DNA of 64,000 nucleotides from Microbacterium sp. Yaish 1 (lineage in GTDB: Bacteria; Actinomycetota; Actinomycetes; Actinomycetales; Microbacteriaceae). Positions 9,947-21,893 of the stretch are shown here, one piece after another. Positions within the stretch are counted from its first letter, which is position 1, and each line of letters begins with the position of its first letter. The notes beneath the pieces are model-generated. The model had not been told where the DNA came from, ran no database searches, and worked only from the letters and a program-made list of their open reading frames with translations. Made by a program: the position numbers and the translations under genes. The stretch covers positions 496,001-560,000 of the forward strand of contig NZ_NPMR01000001.1 of NCBI RefSeq assembly GCF_002245215.1. Reading direction: 5' to 3'.

Positions 9947-11613
9947 GACGAGCCTCTCGCGGGACGGGGAAGGGAGATCGGCTGGGTCAACCCCAGATCG
10001 TCGAAGGGTACGCCATCCTCCCCCGGGTCGACCGGGAGGGGCGAGTGACCGTCGAGCGGCTCGCTGCGCCGGGGAATCGTGAGCACGAAGTTGGTCCCCC
10101 GTCCGAGCTCGGACCACACCGCGAGTGTGCCGCCGTGCAACCGGGCGTCGCCGAGGGCGATCGAAAGTCCGAGCCCCGTGCCGCCGATGGTGCGCTTGCG
10201 CGAGGGGTCGGCTCGCCAGAAGCGATCGAAGACGCGCCCGGCGTCGGCGGGCCGCATCCCGAGACCATAGTCGCGCACGCCGATCGCGACCGCCCGGGCG
10301 TCGCTGTCGACGCTGACCACGATGGGCCGCCCCTCGCCGTGCTCGATCGCGTTGCCCAGCAGGTTGCGGACGATCCGGCGCACGCGCCGCGGGTCCATCT
10401 CCACGGGTGAATAGCCGCCCGGTGCGACGAGTCGCACATCGCTGCCGTGCTGCTCGGCGAGCTGAGCCATCGACGCGATGACGTCCTCGGCGAGCTGGGT
10501 CATACTCGTCGGCTCGCTCTCGAGCTGCACCGAGCCGGCGTCGTAACGGCTGATCTCGAGCAGGTCGGTGAGCAGCACCTCGAACCGGTGCACCTGGTCG
10601 TGCAGCAGCTCCGCCGCACGTGCCGCCACGGGATCGAACTCCTCCCGCCGGTCGTTGAGCATGTCGGAGGCGAGCCGGATCGTCGTCAGCGGCGTCCGCA
10701 GCTCATGCGAGACGTCGGAGACGAATCGCTGCTGGACCTGCGACAGCTCGGCGAGCTCCTTGATCTGCGCCTCGATGCTGTCGGCCATCGCGTTGAACGA
10801 CCGTCCGAGGGTCGCGAACTCGTCCTCGCCGCGCACCTGCAGCCGCACCGCGAGGTCGCCCGCCGCCAGCCGCGAGCTGCTCTCGGCCGCCTGCGCGATC
10901 GGCTCGGTCACCGAACGCAGCACGATCCACGAGATCGCGCCGATGAGGACGACCAGCCCGACGCCGACGATCCACAGCGTGATCTGGACGAATGCGAGGG
11001 TCTGCGCCTCGCCGGCCAGGTCGTAGCCGAGGTAGAGCTCGTAGGCCCCCACCTCGGGGAGGACGATCTGCTGCCCCACGACGATGCCGGGCACCTGGCC
11101 GCCGCCGGACGCGGCGAAGCCGACGGGCTGCCACCACTGCAGCTCGTCGTCGCTCTGGACCTGCGCGCGCAGGTCTTCGCTGATGCGGTCGGCGGGGAGC
11201 CCCGCCGAGTCGAAGTCCTGCGGCGCGATGGCCGACGGTTCCGACGAGATCCGGAACGCGGCGATGCGGTCGGTCGAGGACTGGCGCTGAATGGAGGTGC
11301 GCACGCTCTCCATGAGGTTGTCGACGGCGACGACGTCGCCCCCGACCTCGGCGGCATCCAGCGTCGCCTGCGCCGACTGCGTCGCCCGCTGCGCCTCGGC
11401 GAGCAACTGGGAGGTGCGCGACTCGAAGAGGTCGTTCTGGATCGCCAGCGACATCCACACCAGTGCCACGGTGATCGTCAGCGCGGTCGCTCCGAGGGTG
11501 ATCGCGACCGTGCGGAACCGCAGCGATCGCCGCCACGTGCGGGCGAGCCGACGCCCCCAGGATCGCCACCCGTGCGTCGCGACCGTCGCCGTCGTGACGG
11601 TGCGGATGGGCAT
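9943..11613 (-). CDS. mtrB: MtrB, sensor histidine kinase
   Basis: The product has 556 residues. Transmembrane helices at about 35-58 and 207-232 bracket an extracellular sensor region. A HAMP domain (about 230-285) and a HisKA domain follow, with the phosphorylated His303 in SHELRTPL. The ATPase domain has the N box (LLGNAIEH) and G boxes (DYGLGM, GTGLGLS). It phosphorylates MtrA. Its start is seven bases after the mtrA stop and its stop overlaps lpqB, so the three genes are one transcription unit. Confidence 0.96.
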   Translation of the reverse strand: MPIRTVTTATVATHGWRSWGRRLARTWRRSLRFRTVAITLGATALTITVALVWMSLAIQNDLFESRTSQLLAEAQRATQSAQATLDAAEVGGDVVAVDNLMESVRTSIQRQSSTDRIAAFRISSEPSAIAPQDFDSAGLPADRISEDLRAQVQSDDELQWWQPVGFAASGGGQVPGIVVGQQIVLPEVGAYELYLGYDLAGEAQTLAFVQITLWIVGVGLVVLIGAISWIVLRSVTEPIAQAAESSSRLAAGDLAVRLQVRGEDEFATLGRSFNAMADSIEAQIKELAELSQVQQRFVSDVSHELRTPLTTIRLASDMLNDRREEFDPVAARAAELLHDQVHRFEVLLTDLLEISRYDAGSVQLESEPTSMTQLAEDVIASMAQLAEQHGSDVRLVAPGGYSPVEMDPRRVRRIVRNLLGNAIEHGEGRPIVVSVDSDARAVAIGVRDYGLGMRPADAGRVFDRFWRADPSRKRTIGGTGLGLSIALGDARLHGGTLAVWSELGRGTNFVLTIPRRSEPLDGHSPLPVDPGEDGVPFDDLGLTQPISLPRPARGSS

Positions 11614-11620
11614 CGGCGCG

Positions 11621-12301
11621 TCAGATGACGGCGCCGGCGCGATAGCCGACGCCGCGGACGGTCGTCACGATGCGCGGGTTGTCGGGGTCGATCTCGACCT
11701 TCGCCCGCAGCCGCTGCACGTGCACGTTCACGAGACGCGTGTCGGCCTTGTAGTGGTAGCCCCAGACCTGTTCGAGGAGCATCTCGCGCGAGAACACCTG
11801 CTGCGGCTTCGAGGCGAGCGCGACGAGCAGCTCGAACTCCAGCGGCGTCAGCGCGATGACGTCGGCGCCGCGCCGCACCTCGTGGCCCTCGATGTCGACG
11901 ACGAGATCGCCGATGCGCAGCGACTCCGATGCCGACGCGACCGCGGGACGCAGGCGGGTACGGATGCGGGCAACGAGCTCCTTGGGATTGAACGGCTTGA
12001 CGATGTAGTCGTCGGCTCCCGATTCGAGCCCGCGCACGACATCCGCGGTGTCGGTGCGTGCGGTCAGCATGATGATCGGCACACCGGACTCGGCGCGCAC
12101 CTGCGTGCAGATCTCGATGCCGTCCACGCCGGGCAGCATCAGGTCGAGGAGGATCAGGTCGGGCTTCTCGCTGCGCCAGGTCTCGACGGCCGCCGCGCCA
12201 TCGGCGCAGAAGACGGTGTCGAACCCCTCGGTGCGCAGCACGATGCCGATCATCTCCGCCAGTGCGGTGTCGTCATCGACCACCAGGATGCGAGAAGTCA
12301 T
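11621..12301 (-). CDS. mtrA: MtrA, OmpR-type response regulator
   Basis: The product has 226 residues. The receiver domain has the acidic pocket (VVDDD), phospho-acceptor Asp53 (LLDLMLPG) and the conserved Lys in IVKPFNP. The C-terminal winged helix carries LTPLEFELLVAL and the recognition-helix region VNVHVQRLRAKVE. In actinobacteria MtrA controls cell-wall hydrolase, division and osmotic-response genes. It is first in mtrA-mtrB-lpqB and divergent from the 12444 gene across a 142-base region in which I see no convincing promoter boxes. Confidence 0.97.
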   Translation of the reverse strand: MTSRILVVDDDTALAEMIGIVLRTEGFDTVFCADGAAAVETWRSEKPDLILLDLMLPGVDGIEICTQVRAESGVPIIMLTARTDTADVVRGLESGADDYIVKPFNPKELVARIRTRLRPAVASASESLRIGDLVVDIEGHEVRRGADVIALTPLEFELLVALASKPQQVFSREMLLEQVWGYHYKADTRLVNVHVQRLRAKVEIDPDNPRIVTTVRGVGYRAGAVI

Positions 12302-12443
12302 GGGCGGCGTTCGTCTTTCGGCTCGGGCTCGCGCGCGACGTGCGCGTACTCACCGTACCCGACCCGCGCACCGTCGACTCCGGACGCCGCGCGCTCGTGT
12401 GACACGATGGGTTCGACCGAGCCGACTGTTCCAGGAGTGCATC

Positions 12444-13748
12444 GTGACGTCATACCCCGCGTGGACGCCGGCGCCGCGTCCCGGCATCATCCCGCTTCAC
12501 CCGCTCTCGTTCGGAGTGATCCTGGGGCGTTCGTTCTCGGCCCTGCGGCAGAATCCGAAGGTGCTGCTGGGCTTCGCCCTCGTCGTGCAGACCGCCGCGA
12601 TCCTCGTCGCGACCGCGGGAATCGTCGCAGTCGGCTTCGCGACGTTCGGCCGGCTCGCGTCGCTCCGTCCCGGCACCGACGAGTTCGAGACCGTCCTGGC
12701 CGGCTCCATCGCGATCAGCGGAGCGACGGCGCTCGTGCTGTCGCTGGCCGCGGGGGCGCTGGGCGTCATCGTCCAAGGGGTCGTGGTCAGTGAGGTCGCA
12801 CACGCCGTCGTCGCCGAGAAGCACACCCTCGGCGGCCTGTGGCGCCGCGTGAAGCCGGTGGCCTGGCGACTCATCGGCTACTCCGCCCTGGTGTTCCTCA
12901 TCGTCGCGGTCGTCATCGGCATCCTCACCGCGGGTGTCGTCGGGCTCGCGATGAGCGTCGGTCCCGCGGCCATCGTGCTCGCCATCATCCTGGGGCTGTC
13001 GGCGATCCCGCTGAGCCTGTGGCTGAGCACGAAGCTCCTGCTGGTTCCCTCCGTCATCGTGCTCGAGCAGTCGACGGTCTTCGGGGCCGTCGCGCGATCG
13101 TGGCGACTCACGCGCGGCCGGTTCTGGCCGACGCTCGGGATCATCGTCATCATCTCGACGAGTTTCGGCATCCTGGCCCAGGTGATCAGCGTTCCCTTCT
13201 CGTTCGTCACGATGGGGCTGACATCCGTCATCACGCCGACCGGCGACCCCGAACCCGGCCAGATCATCGCGCTGCTCGTCGGCACGCTTCTGGCTCAGGC
13301 GTTCGTCACCCTCATCCAGACCATCGCCGTCATCGTGCAGTCGACCGCGGGAGCGCTCGTCTACGTCGACTGCCGCATGCGGCGCGAAGGGCTCGACCTC
13401 GACCTGTCGTCGTACGTCGACCAGCGCGACGCCGGAATCGCAGCCCCCGACCCCTATCGGCGCAATGTGGGACGTGTGATGGACGGCCGCTGGCAGCAGC
13501 CCCCGGCGTACGCAGGCGCACATGCCGGATACGGCTACCCCGGGCAGCCGGGTTACGCGGCACCGTCGGGCTACGCGGCCCAGCCCGGGTACGCCGCGCC
13601 GGCCGGGTATCAGCCGCCGACGTCCGCCGAACCGCCGGCTCCGGGTCCGGCCCCGGCTCCGGCTGACGCGTCCGAGGAGACCCCCGCAGCCCCCGCGGAT
13701 CGTCCGTCATCGACCGACTGGACCGCTCCGGGCGCTGACCGCGCATGA
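12444..13748 (+). CDS. Polytopic membrane protein with Pro/Tyr-rich tail (GPDPase-membrane-domain-like)
   Basis: The product has 434 residues. The GTG at 12444 is preceded by AGGAG, and upstream in-frame codons lie inside antisense mtrA. After a cytoplasmic N-terminus (HPLSFGVILGRSFSALRQNP) about six hydrophobic helices follow, with an amphipathic stretch reading AVARSWRLTRGRFWPTLG. This resembles the membrane domain annotated in glycerophosphodiester phosphodiesterase-like proteins, without the catalytic domain. The last 100 residues are Gly/Tyr/Pro/Ala repeats and a Pro-rich acidic tail. It heads a five-gene ATGA-coupled operon with DUF4129, DUF4350, MoxR and DUF58, the arrangement I recall for M. 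tuberculosis Rv3689-Rv3693. Confidence 0.85.
   Translation: MTSYPAWTPAPRPGIIPLHPLSFGVILGRSFSALRQNPKVLLGFALVVQTAAILVATAGIVAVGFATFGRLASLRPGTDEFETVLAGSIAISGATALVLSLAAGALGVIVQGVVVSEVAHAVVAEKHTLGGLWRRVKPVAWRLIGYSALVFLIVAVVIGILTAGVVGLAMSVGPAAIVLAIILGLSAIPLSLWLSTKLLLVPSVIVLEQSTVFGAVARSWRLTRGRFWPTLGIIVIISTSFGILAQVISVPFSFVTMGLTSVITPTGDPEPGQIIALLVGTLLAQAFVTLIQTIAVIVQSTAGALVYVDCRMRREGLDLDLSSYVDQRDAGIAAPDPYRRNVGRVMDGRWQQPPAYAGAHAGYGYPGQPGYAAPSGYAAQPGYAAPAGYQPPTSAEPPAPGPAPAPADASEETPAAPADRPSSTDWTAPGADRA
13527..13613 (+). repeat. GYAAP-type tandem repeat within the membrane-protein tail
   Basis: Four to five imperfect copies of a Gly-Tyr-Ala-Ala-Pro unit are encoded here. The region is low-complexity and in frame, and probably forms a disordered cytoplasmic or surface tail. 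Confidence 0.7.
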
Positions 13749-14377
13749 GATTCCTCGCCACTCCGGTCGCCCCGGACCCCGACGAAGCCCGTCGCTGGGC
13801 TGAGGAAGAACTCTCGAAGACCGCCTACCAGGAGGCCCAGCCCACGCCCATCGACCGCTTCGCGCGTGGCGTGGTCGACTTCCTGGCGGCTCTGTTCAAC
13901 GGGCAGGTTCCGGCGACACTCGGCCCCTGGCTCGCGGTCGGAGCGATCGTGGTGCTGCTGGTGCTGGTCGCCGTGGCGATCCTCATCTGGGGGCGCCCGC
14001 GCACTGTCGTGCGCTCGCGGGCGAGCGTGCCGCTGTTCGGCGAGGACGAGACACGCAGCGCCGACCAGATACGCGCGGATGCGGCGGATGCCGCGGGCCG
14101 CGGCGCCTGGGACGAGGCGATCGTCCTCCGTGTGCGGGCGCTCGCCCGGGGGCTCGCGGAGCGCACGATCGTCGACCCGGCTCCGGGCACGACGGTGCAT
14201 CGGTTCGCCGCTGACGCCGGACGCGTCTTCCCCGCGGAGAGCGCCGAGCTCGACCGGGTGGCCGGAGTGTTCGACGACGTGCGCTACCTGCGGCGGCCGG
14301 GCACGGCTGAGGCATACGCCACCGTGCGGGCCCTCGACGAGCGCCTCGCGGCGGCACGAGCGGAGATGCCGGTATGA
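13745..14377 (+). CDS. DUF4129-domain membrane protein
   Basis: The product has 210 residues. The start overlaps the preceding stop (ATGA). One transmembrane helix (about 60-82) separates an N-terminal segment (EARRWAEEELSKTAYQ) from a cytoplasmic DUF4129 domain (about 110-200) with GAWDEAIVLRVRALARGL and an FDDVRYLRRPGTAE segment. DUF4129 proteins regularly accompany MoxR/DUF58 pairs and sometimes transglutaminase domains. The molecular function is unknown. A role in envelope-protein assembly is inferred from this association. Confidence 0.9.
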   Translation: MRFLATPVAPDPDEARRWAEEELSKTAYQEAQPTPIDRFARGVVDFLAALFNGQVPATLGPWLAVGAIVVLLVLVAVAILIWGRPRTVVRSRASVPLFGEDETRSADQIRADAADAAGRGAWDEAIVLRVRALARGLAERTIVDPAPGTTVHRFAADAGRVFPAESAELDRVAGVFDDVRYLRRPGTAEAYATVRALDERLAAARAEMPV

Positions 14378-15546
14378 GCACGGCCGTCGCCGCACCGTCG
14401 GCCCTGCGTCGACGATCGCGCTCGGTGCTCGGCTGGGCGGGAGTGGGCGCCGGCCTCCTCGTCGCCGGCATCGCGGTCGCAGCGATCGCCGGCATCAACA
14501 CGATGCCGGCGCAGGGGCTCCTCGACCCCGAGGCCGCCGGCCCCGAGGGTTCGCGGGCGCTGGCCGAGCTGCTGCGCGACCGAGGCGTCGAGATCGAGAT
14601 CGCCCGCGACCGCTCGGCGGCGCTGCGTGCCCTCGACGGCCGTGACGCGACGCTCGCGATCGCCGACACCGCACCGCTCGACGACGACGACCTCGTGGGC
14701 TTGCGGGATGCCGCCTCCGGCGTCGTCCTGCTCGAGCCGCGCACGCGCGATCTGCGCCTGCTGCTCGGAGACCCGCGCAGTGCGGGCTTCGCCGACGGCT
14801 CCGCGGTCGGGCCCGCCTGCGACCTGTCCGCCGCCGCCATCAGCGGGCCGGTCGCCCCCGGCGAGGTGTTCACCGCCGACGGGGCCGACCAGGCGTGCTA
14901 TCCGGCCGCAGCCGGATTCGGGCTCGTCGCCTCCGGCGAGGGCGCCGACCGGGTCGTCGCCCTCGACGCGACCGCGCTGCTGGTCAATCAGCGGCTCACC
15001 GACGACGGGAACGCCGCGCTCGGGCTCAACCTGCTGGGCTCCCGTGGCACCGTCGTCTGGTACCTGCCGTCGATCGGCGACGGCTCGCTCACCGGCGCAC
15101 CGTCGCTGGGTGAGCTCACACCCCCGTGGGTGACCCCCGCGATCCTGCTCCTGCTCGGCTCGGCCGTCGCCGCCGGGATCTGGCGCGGTCGCCGTTTCGG
15201 ACCGCTCGTGGCGGAGAACCTGCCGGTGACCGTCCGCGCGTCGGAGACCACCGAGGGCCGGGCGCGCCTGTACGCGGCGTCGGCCGACCCCGTGCACGCG
15301 CTCGACCAGCTCCGACGCGAGACGCTGCGCCGCATCTCGCGGGCGCTGGGGCTCGGCTCCGCCGATGCCGGCGCCATCGCCGATGCCGCGGCGAGCCGCA
15401 TCGGCGACGATCGCACACGCGTTCGCGGCATCCTGATCGACGACCTCCCCCGAAACGACCGCGACCTCGTCGACGCCGCCGACCGGCTGCGCGACCTGGA
15501 AGCCGCCTTCCTCCGATCCGTCCGTCCCGAAAGGAACACCCCATGA
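14374..15546 (+). CDS. DUF4350-domain membrane protein
   Basis: The product has 390 residues, coupled to the DUF4129 gene by ATGA. Transmembrane helix 1 lies at about 21-42. An extracytoplasmic region follows, with the DUF4350 core (GLLDPEAAGPEGSRALAELL) that resembles a GATase-like Rossmann fold. A second helix (about 255-273) precedes a cytoplasmic helical tail. The family is tied to MoxR/DUF58 loci and has no established biochemical activity. Order and spacing put it in one operon with its neighbours. Confidence 0.9.
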   Translation: MSTAVAAPSALRRRSRSVLGWAGVGAGLLVAGIAVAAIAGINTMPAQGLLDPEAAGPEGSRALAELLRDRGVEIEIARDRSAALRALDGRDATLAIADTAPLDDDDLVGLRDAASGVVLLEPRTRDLRLLLGDPRSAGFADGSAVGPACDLSAAAISGPVAPGEVFTADGADQACYPAAAGFGLVASGEGADRVVALDATALLVNQRLTDDGNAALGLNLLGSRGTVVWYLPSIGDGSLTGAPSLGELTPPWVTPAILLLLGSAVAAGIWRGRRFGPLVAENLPVTVRASETTEGRARLYAASADPVHALDQLRRETLRRISRALGLGSADAGAIADAAASRIGDDRTRVRGILIDDLPRNDRDLVDAADRLRDLEAAFLRSVRPERNTP

Positions 15547-16508
15547 GCGAGACCGCACCCGGCGACCTGCGCGAGGCGATGAACCGTGTCCGGCTCGAGG
15601 TCGGCAAGGCCGTCGTCGGTCAGGACGGCGCTGTCACCGGCCTTCTCATCGCGCTCCTCGGCCGCGGGCACGTGCTGCTCGAAGGCGTGCCCGGCGTCGC
15701 GAAGACGCTGCTCGTGCGCACCTTCAGCCGGGCGGTGGGACTCGACACCGCCCGCATCCAGTTCACTCCTGACCTCATGCCGGGCGACGTCACCGGATCG
15801 CTCGTCTACGACGCTCGCACCGGAGAGTTCGAGTTCCGTTCCGGGCCGGTCTTCACCAACGTGCTGCTCGCCGACGAGATCAATCGGACGCCGCCGAAGA
15901 CCCAGGCGGCTCTCCTGGAGGCCATGGAGGAGCGCCAGGTCTCGGCGGACGGCGTCTCCCGTCCGCTTCCCGACCCGTTCCTCGTGGCGGCGACGCAGAA
16001 CCCGGTCGAGCACGAGGGCACCTACACCCTCCCCGAGGCGCAGCTCGACCGCTTCCTGCTGAAGCTCGTCATCGACCTCCCCGCCCGGGACGACGAGATC
16101 TCCGTGCTGCGTCGCCACGCCGACGGCTTCCGGCCCGGCGCGCTCGAGACCGCGGGCGTATCGGCGGTCGTGACGGCGGCCGAGATCCGCGCCGCTCAGC
16201 AGGCCGCGGCCGCCGTGGAGGTCTCGGACGACGTCCTCGGCTACGTCGTGGATCTGGCCCGCGCGACCCGCCAATCCCCGTCCGTCCAGCTGGGCGCGAG
16301 CCCGCGCGCCGCCACCGCCCTGCTCGCCGCCGCCAAGGCGTGGGCGTGGCTCGGCGGCTACCCGGCGATCACGCCGGACCACGTCCAGACGATGCTCGTG
16401 CCCGCGTGGCGCCATCGGCTGCAGCTGCGCCCGGATGCCGAGATCGAGGGCGTCTCCGCCGACACTATCCTGACCTCGGTGCTGCAGCAGACGCGCGTCC
16501 CGATCTGA
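15543..16508 (+). CDS. moxR: MoxR-family AAA+ ATPase
   Basis: The product has 321 residues. The ATG at 15543 overlaps the DUF4350 stop and has AAAGGA upstream; longer in-frame extensions lie inside the DUF4350 gene and are rejected. Walker A is GVPGVAKT, Walker B LLADEIN, sensor 1 AATQNP, and the arginine-finger region is LPEAQLDRF. MoxR ATPases act as chaperones that insert cofactors or assemble complexes with vWA/DUF58 partners. The partner is encoded six bases downstream. Confidence 0.95.
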   Translation: MSETAPGDLREAMNRVRLEVGKAVVGQDGAVTGLLIALLGRGHVLLEGVPGVAKTLLVRTFSRAVGLDTARIQFTPDLMPGDVTGSLVYDARTGEFEFRSGPVFTNVLLADEINRTPPKTQAALLEAMEERQVSADGVSRPLPDPFLVAATQNPVEHEGTYTLPEAQLDRFLLKLVIDLPARDDEISVLRRHADGFRPGALETAGVSAVVTAAEIRAAQQAAAAVEVSDDVLGYVVDLARATRQSPSVQLGASPRAATALLAAAKAWAWLGGYPAITPDHVQTMLVPAWRHRLQLRPDAEIEGVSADTILTSVLQQTRVPI

Positions 16509-16514
16509 GCCGCC

Positions 16515-17816
16515 GTGTACCTCTCCGGCCTGTTCGTGCTGCTCGTCGCCCTCGGCGTCGTGCCCGTCGTGCTCGCTCCCGCCGCGGGGCTGAACGCGGC
16601 GTGGACCGCGCTCGCGTGGCTCGGGCTCTGCCTCATCCTCGCCGCCGTCGACCTCGTGCTCGCGGGGCCGCTGCGCGCCGTCGAGATCGAGCGGCGCATC
16701 CCCTCCCGCGCACGGGCCGGCGAACCGGTCGAGACGACACTGCTGCTGCGCAATCGCGGCACCCGCCGCATCCGCGGGAACCTCCGGGACGGATGGCAGC
16801 CGACCGCCGGGGCCGGCGACGCGCGAGCCGCCGTCGACATCCCGGCCGGCGAGCGCAGAGCCGTGCCGATGCCGCTCGTCCCGCGGCGCCGGGGCGAGCT
16901 GCGGTCGGCGTTCGTCGCGCTGCGCAGTCGCGGTCCCCTGGGCCTCGCCGGGAGGCAGCGGGTCATCTCCGCCCCGGGTGCCCTGCGCGTTCTGCCCCCG
17001 TTCGCCTCGCGCCGGCATCTGCCGTCGCGGCTCGCCCGGCTGCGCGAGCTCGACGGCAACACGAGCGTTCAGGTGCGCGGGCGTGGAACCGAGTTCGACA
17101 GCCTCCGCGAGTACGTCCGGGGCGACGACGTCCGTTCCATCGACTGGCGCGCGACCGCCCGCGCGGGAACGACGATGCTGCGCACCTGGCGTCCGGAACG
17201 CGACCGCCACGTCGTGATCGTCATCGACACGGGCCGGACGAGCGCGTCGCGCGTGGGTGACGGTGTGCGGCTGGATGCCGCGATGGAATCGGCGCTGCTG
17301 CTCAGCGCTCTCGCCGCGCGCGCGGGCGACCACGTGCATCTGCTCATGTTCGACCGTGCGCGGCGCGCGCGGGTCACGGGCATCGACGGGCCGCGGCTTC
17401 TGCCCGCCCTCGTCGACGCGATGGCGCCGGTCGAGCCGACGCTCATCGACACCGACTGGAACACCGTGCTCACGGAAGTCCGTGCCCTGACCTCGCGGCC
17501 CTCGCTCGTGGTGCTGCTGACGGCGCAGGACGCCCCCGACGCCGCCCGCGGCTTCCTCGGAGCCCTGCCTTCGCTCACCGAACGCACCACGGTCCTCGTC
17601 GGCTCGGCGCAGGACGCACCCGAGCCGGCGCCCGTGCAGCGCACCGCGGAGGACGTCTACCGCGAGGCGGCGATCGCGCACGCGACCCGCGACGCCGAAC
17701 TGGTCGCGGGCGCGATCCGCCGGGCCGGGGGCGAAGCCCTCAGCGCGACCCCCGAGGCTCTGCCGCCCGCCGTCGCCGACCACTACCTCGCTCTGAAGGC
17801 CGCCGGCCGCCTCTGA
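16515..17816 (+). CDS. DUF58-domain protein (vWA-like MoxR partner)
   Basis: The product has 433 residues from a GTG six bases after moxR. Two N-terminal hydrophobic helices (about 3-50) are followed by a beta-rich segment. The DUF58 signature lies around RGRGTEFDSLREYVRGDD and IDWRATAR, and leads into a vWA-like fold whose metal-site motif is degenerate (VIVIDTGRTSAS, where DxSxS is usual). DUF58 proteins work with MoxR ATPases in envelope maturation in several bacteria. The operon ends here, converging on katG. Confidence 0.93.
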   Translation: MYLSGLFVLLVALGVVPVVLAPAAGLNAAWTALAWLGLCLILAAVDLVLAGPLRAVEIERRIPSRARAGEPVETTLLLRNRGTRRIRGNLRDGWQPTAGAGDARAAVDIPAGERRAVPMPLVPRRRGELRSAFVALRSRGPLGLAGRQRVISAPGALRVLPPFASRRHLPSRLARLRELDGNTSVQVRGRGTEFDSLREYVRGDDVRSIDWRATARAGTTMLRTWRPERDRHVVIVIDTGRTSASRVGDGVRLDAAMESALLLSALAARAGDHVHLLMFDRARRARVTGIDGPRLLPALVDAMAPVEPTLIDTDWNTVLTEVRALTSRPSLVVLLTAQDAPDAARGFLGALPSLTERTTVLVGSAQDAPEPAPVQRTAEDVYREAAIAHATRDAELVAGAIRRAGGEALSATPEALPPAVADHYLALKAAGRL

Positions 17817-17957
17817 CGCCCCGCTGAGAGCGGCATCAGTTGCCGCGCCGACCCGCGCCCCGAGCCCACCTGGCAGCTCACGCCCGCACCCAGCCCCAGA
17901 AGGGGCAACAACTGCCAACCCAGACCCCACAGCCCTCGCCCACCCCCGCAGCAACGG

Positions 17958-17992
17958 CGAAGGCCCGCCCCGGGAATCGGGACGGGCCTTCG
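17958..17992. terminator. Bidirectional terminator between DUF58 gene and katG
   Basis: A 15-base stem (CGAAGGCCCGCCCCG against CGGGACGGGCCTTCG) with one mismatch and a five-base loop lies between the convergent genes. The preceding bases 17817-17957 are Pro-codon-like, cytosine-rich sequence with no gene I can support. Confidence 0.75.
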
Positions 17993-18007
17993 CAGGGATG
18001 CTGCGGG

Positions 18008-20831
<2,824 letters not shown>

Positions 20832-20837
20832 GCCCCG

Positions 20838-20867
20838 ATCGTATCCCGCATTTTTGATCAGATCAAA
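20838..20867 (-). promoter_or_regulatory. furA-katG promoter with overlapping FurA-like operator
   Basis: On the minus strand TTGATC (20861-20866) and TACGAT (20838-20843) are separated by exactly 17 bases. The -10 box ends six bases before the furA ATG, so the transcript is probably leaderless. A perfect 15-base palindrome, TTTGATCAGATCAAA (20853-20867), covers the -35 box, the expected position for an autorepressor site. Confidence 0.75.
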
Positions 20868-20890
20868 TTAAGCCGGGGTGAACGCGCGTC

Positions 20891-21886
20891 TCAGCCCGCG
20901 ACGAGACGCGGGGTCCCGGCCTCGTACTCGGTGAGGTCGCCGGTCTCGCCCCGGCGTGCCGCCATGCGCCCCAGGCCCAGCATGTAAGCGAGGAACACCG
21001 CGAGGGCCAGCGCGCCGATCCCGATCTTGATCGGCCACGGCCAGGGTTGACGTGTCACGAACCCCTCGACGAGACCGGAGAGCGCGAGGGCGAGGATCAG
21101 GCCGATCGCAACCGTCGCGAGGGAGCGTCCAGCCGCGGCGAGCGCCTCGCCTCGGCTGCGCCTGCCGGGGGCGATCCAGGCCCAGAAGATGTGGAGTCCC
21201 GTCGCCCCGGCGACGAAGATGCAGGTCAGCTCGAGCAGTCCGTGCGGCGCGATGTGCAGCAGGAATACGTCACCGCGGTCGAAGGAGATGAGGATAGCCG
21301 CCGCCTGACCGATGCTCACCGCGTTCTGCATGAGCACCATCACGGGCCACAGGCCGGTGATCCCGAACAGCACGCACTGGGCGGCGATCCAGGCGTTGTT
21401 CGTCCACACGGTGCCCGCGAACACCGCCGCGGGGTTCTCGCTGTAGTAGGCCGTGAAGTCGTTCTTCGCGTACTGCTCGAGCTGCGCCTGCGACCCGAGG
21501 GCCGCTACTGCGGCGGGATCGCCCGAGACCCAGAACGCGACGAGCGAGCTGATCACGACGAAGGCGACGGCGACAGCGAGCGTCGTCCAGCGCACGCGGT
21601 AGAGAGCGGCCGGCAACTGGTGCACGAAGAAGCGGGGCAGCTGCCGGAGCACGTTCTCGGGGGCTCCGGTCAGCCGCAGCCGAGCGCGCGACAGGATCAT
21701 CGAGAGCCGGTCACCCTCGACACTGCGGCCCGCGGAGGTCTTGATGTCGGCGAGGTCGGCGGATGCGGCCCGGTAACGCGTCACCAGCTCGTCGACCTCG
21801 TCGCTCGACAGTCGGCGCGCGCGACCGAGCGCATCGAGCCGATCCCACTCGGCGCGACGCGCGGCGACCAGGGCGTCGAGGTCCAT
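20891..21886 (-). CDS. SpoIIM-family (DUF95) membrane protein
   Basis: The product has 331 residues from ATG 21886. An upstream in-frame ATG at 21904 would add six residues and would overlap the divergent RDD start within CATG. A helical cytoplasmic N-terminus (1-95) precedes five or six transmembrane helices, with the family-typical NNAWIAAQCVLFGITG and APHGLLELTCIF segments. SpoIIM is a peptidoglycan-related engulfment factor in sporulators. In non-sporulating actinobacteria the family is linked to MoxR/DUF58/RDD genes and its function is unknown. Confidence 0.92.
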   Translation of the reverse strand: MDLDALVAARRAEWDRLDALGRARRLSSDEVDELVTRYRAASADLADIKTSAGRSVEGDRLSMILSRARLRLTGAPENVLRQLPRFFVHQLPAALYRVRWTTLAVAVAFVVISSLVAFWVSGDPAAVAALGSQAQLEQYAKNDFTAYYSENPAAVFAGTVWTNNAWIAAQCVLFGITGLWPVMVLMQNAVSIGQAAAILISFDRGDVFLLHIAPHGLLELTCIFVAGATGLHIFWAWIAPGRRSRGEALAAAGRSLATVAIGLILALALSGLVEGFVTRQPWPWPIKIGIGALALAVFLAYMLGLGRMAARRGETGDLTEYEAGTPRLVAG

Positions 21887-21893
21887 TTGCTTA

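Noticed and set aside
8114..10048. A plus-strand open frame of about 640 codons
   Set aside because: It is the mirror of lpqB, whose lipobox and operon overlap prove the minus strand.
14988..17954. A minus-strand open frame of nearly 990 codons
   Set aside because: It lies antisense to DUF4350, moxR and DUF58, all of which have clear motifs and coupled junctions on the plus strand.
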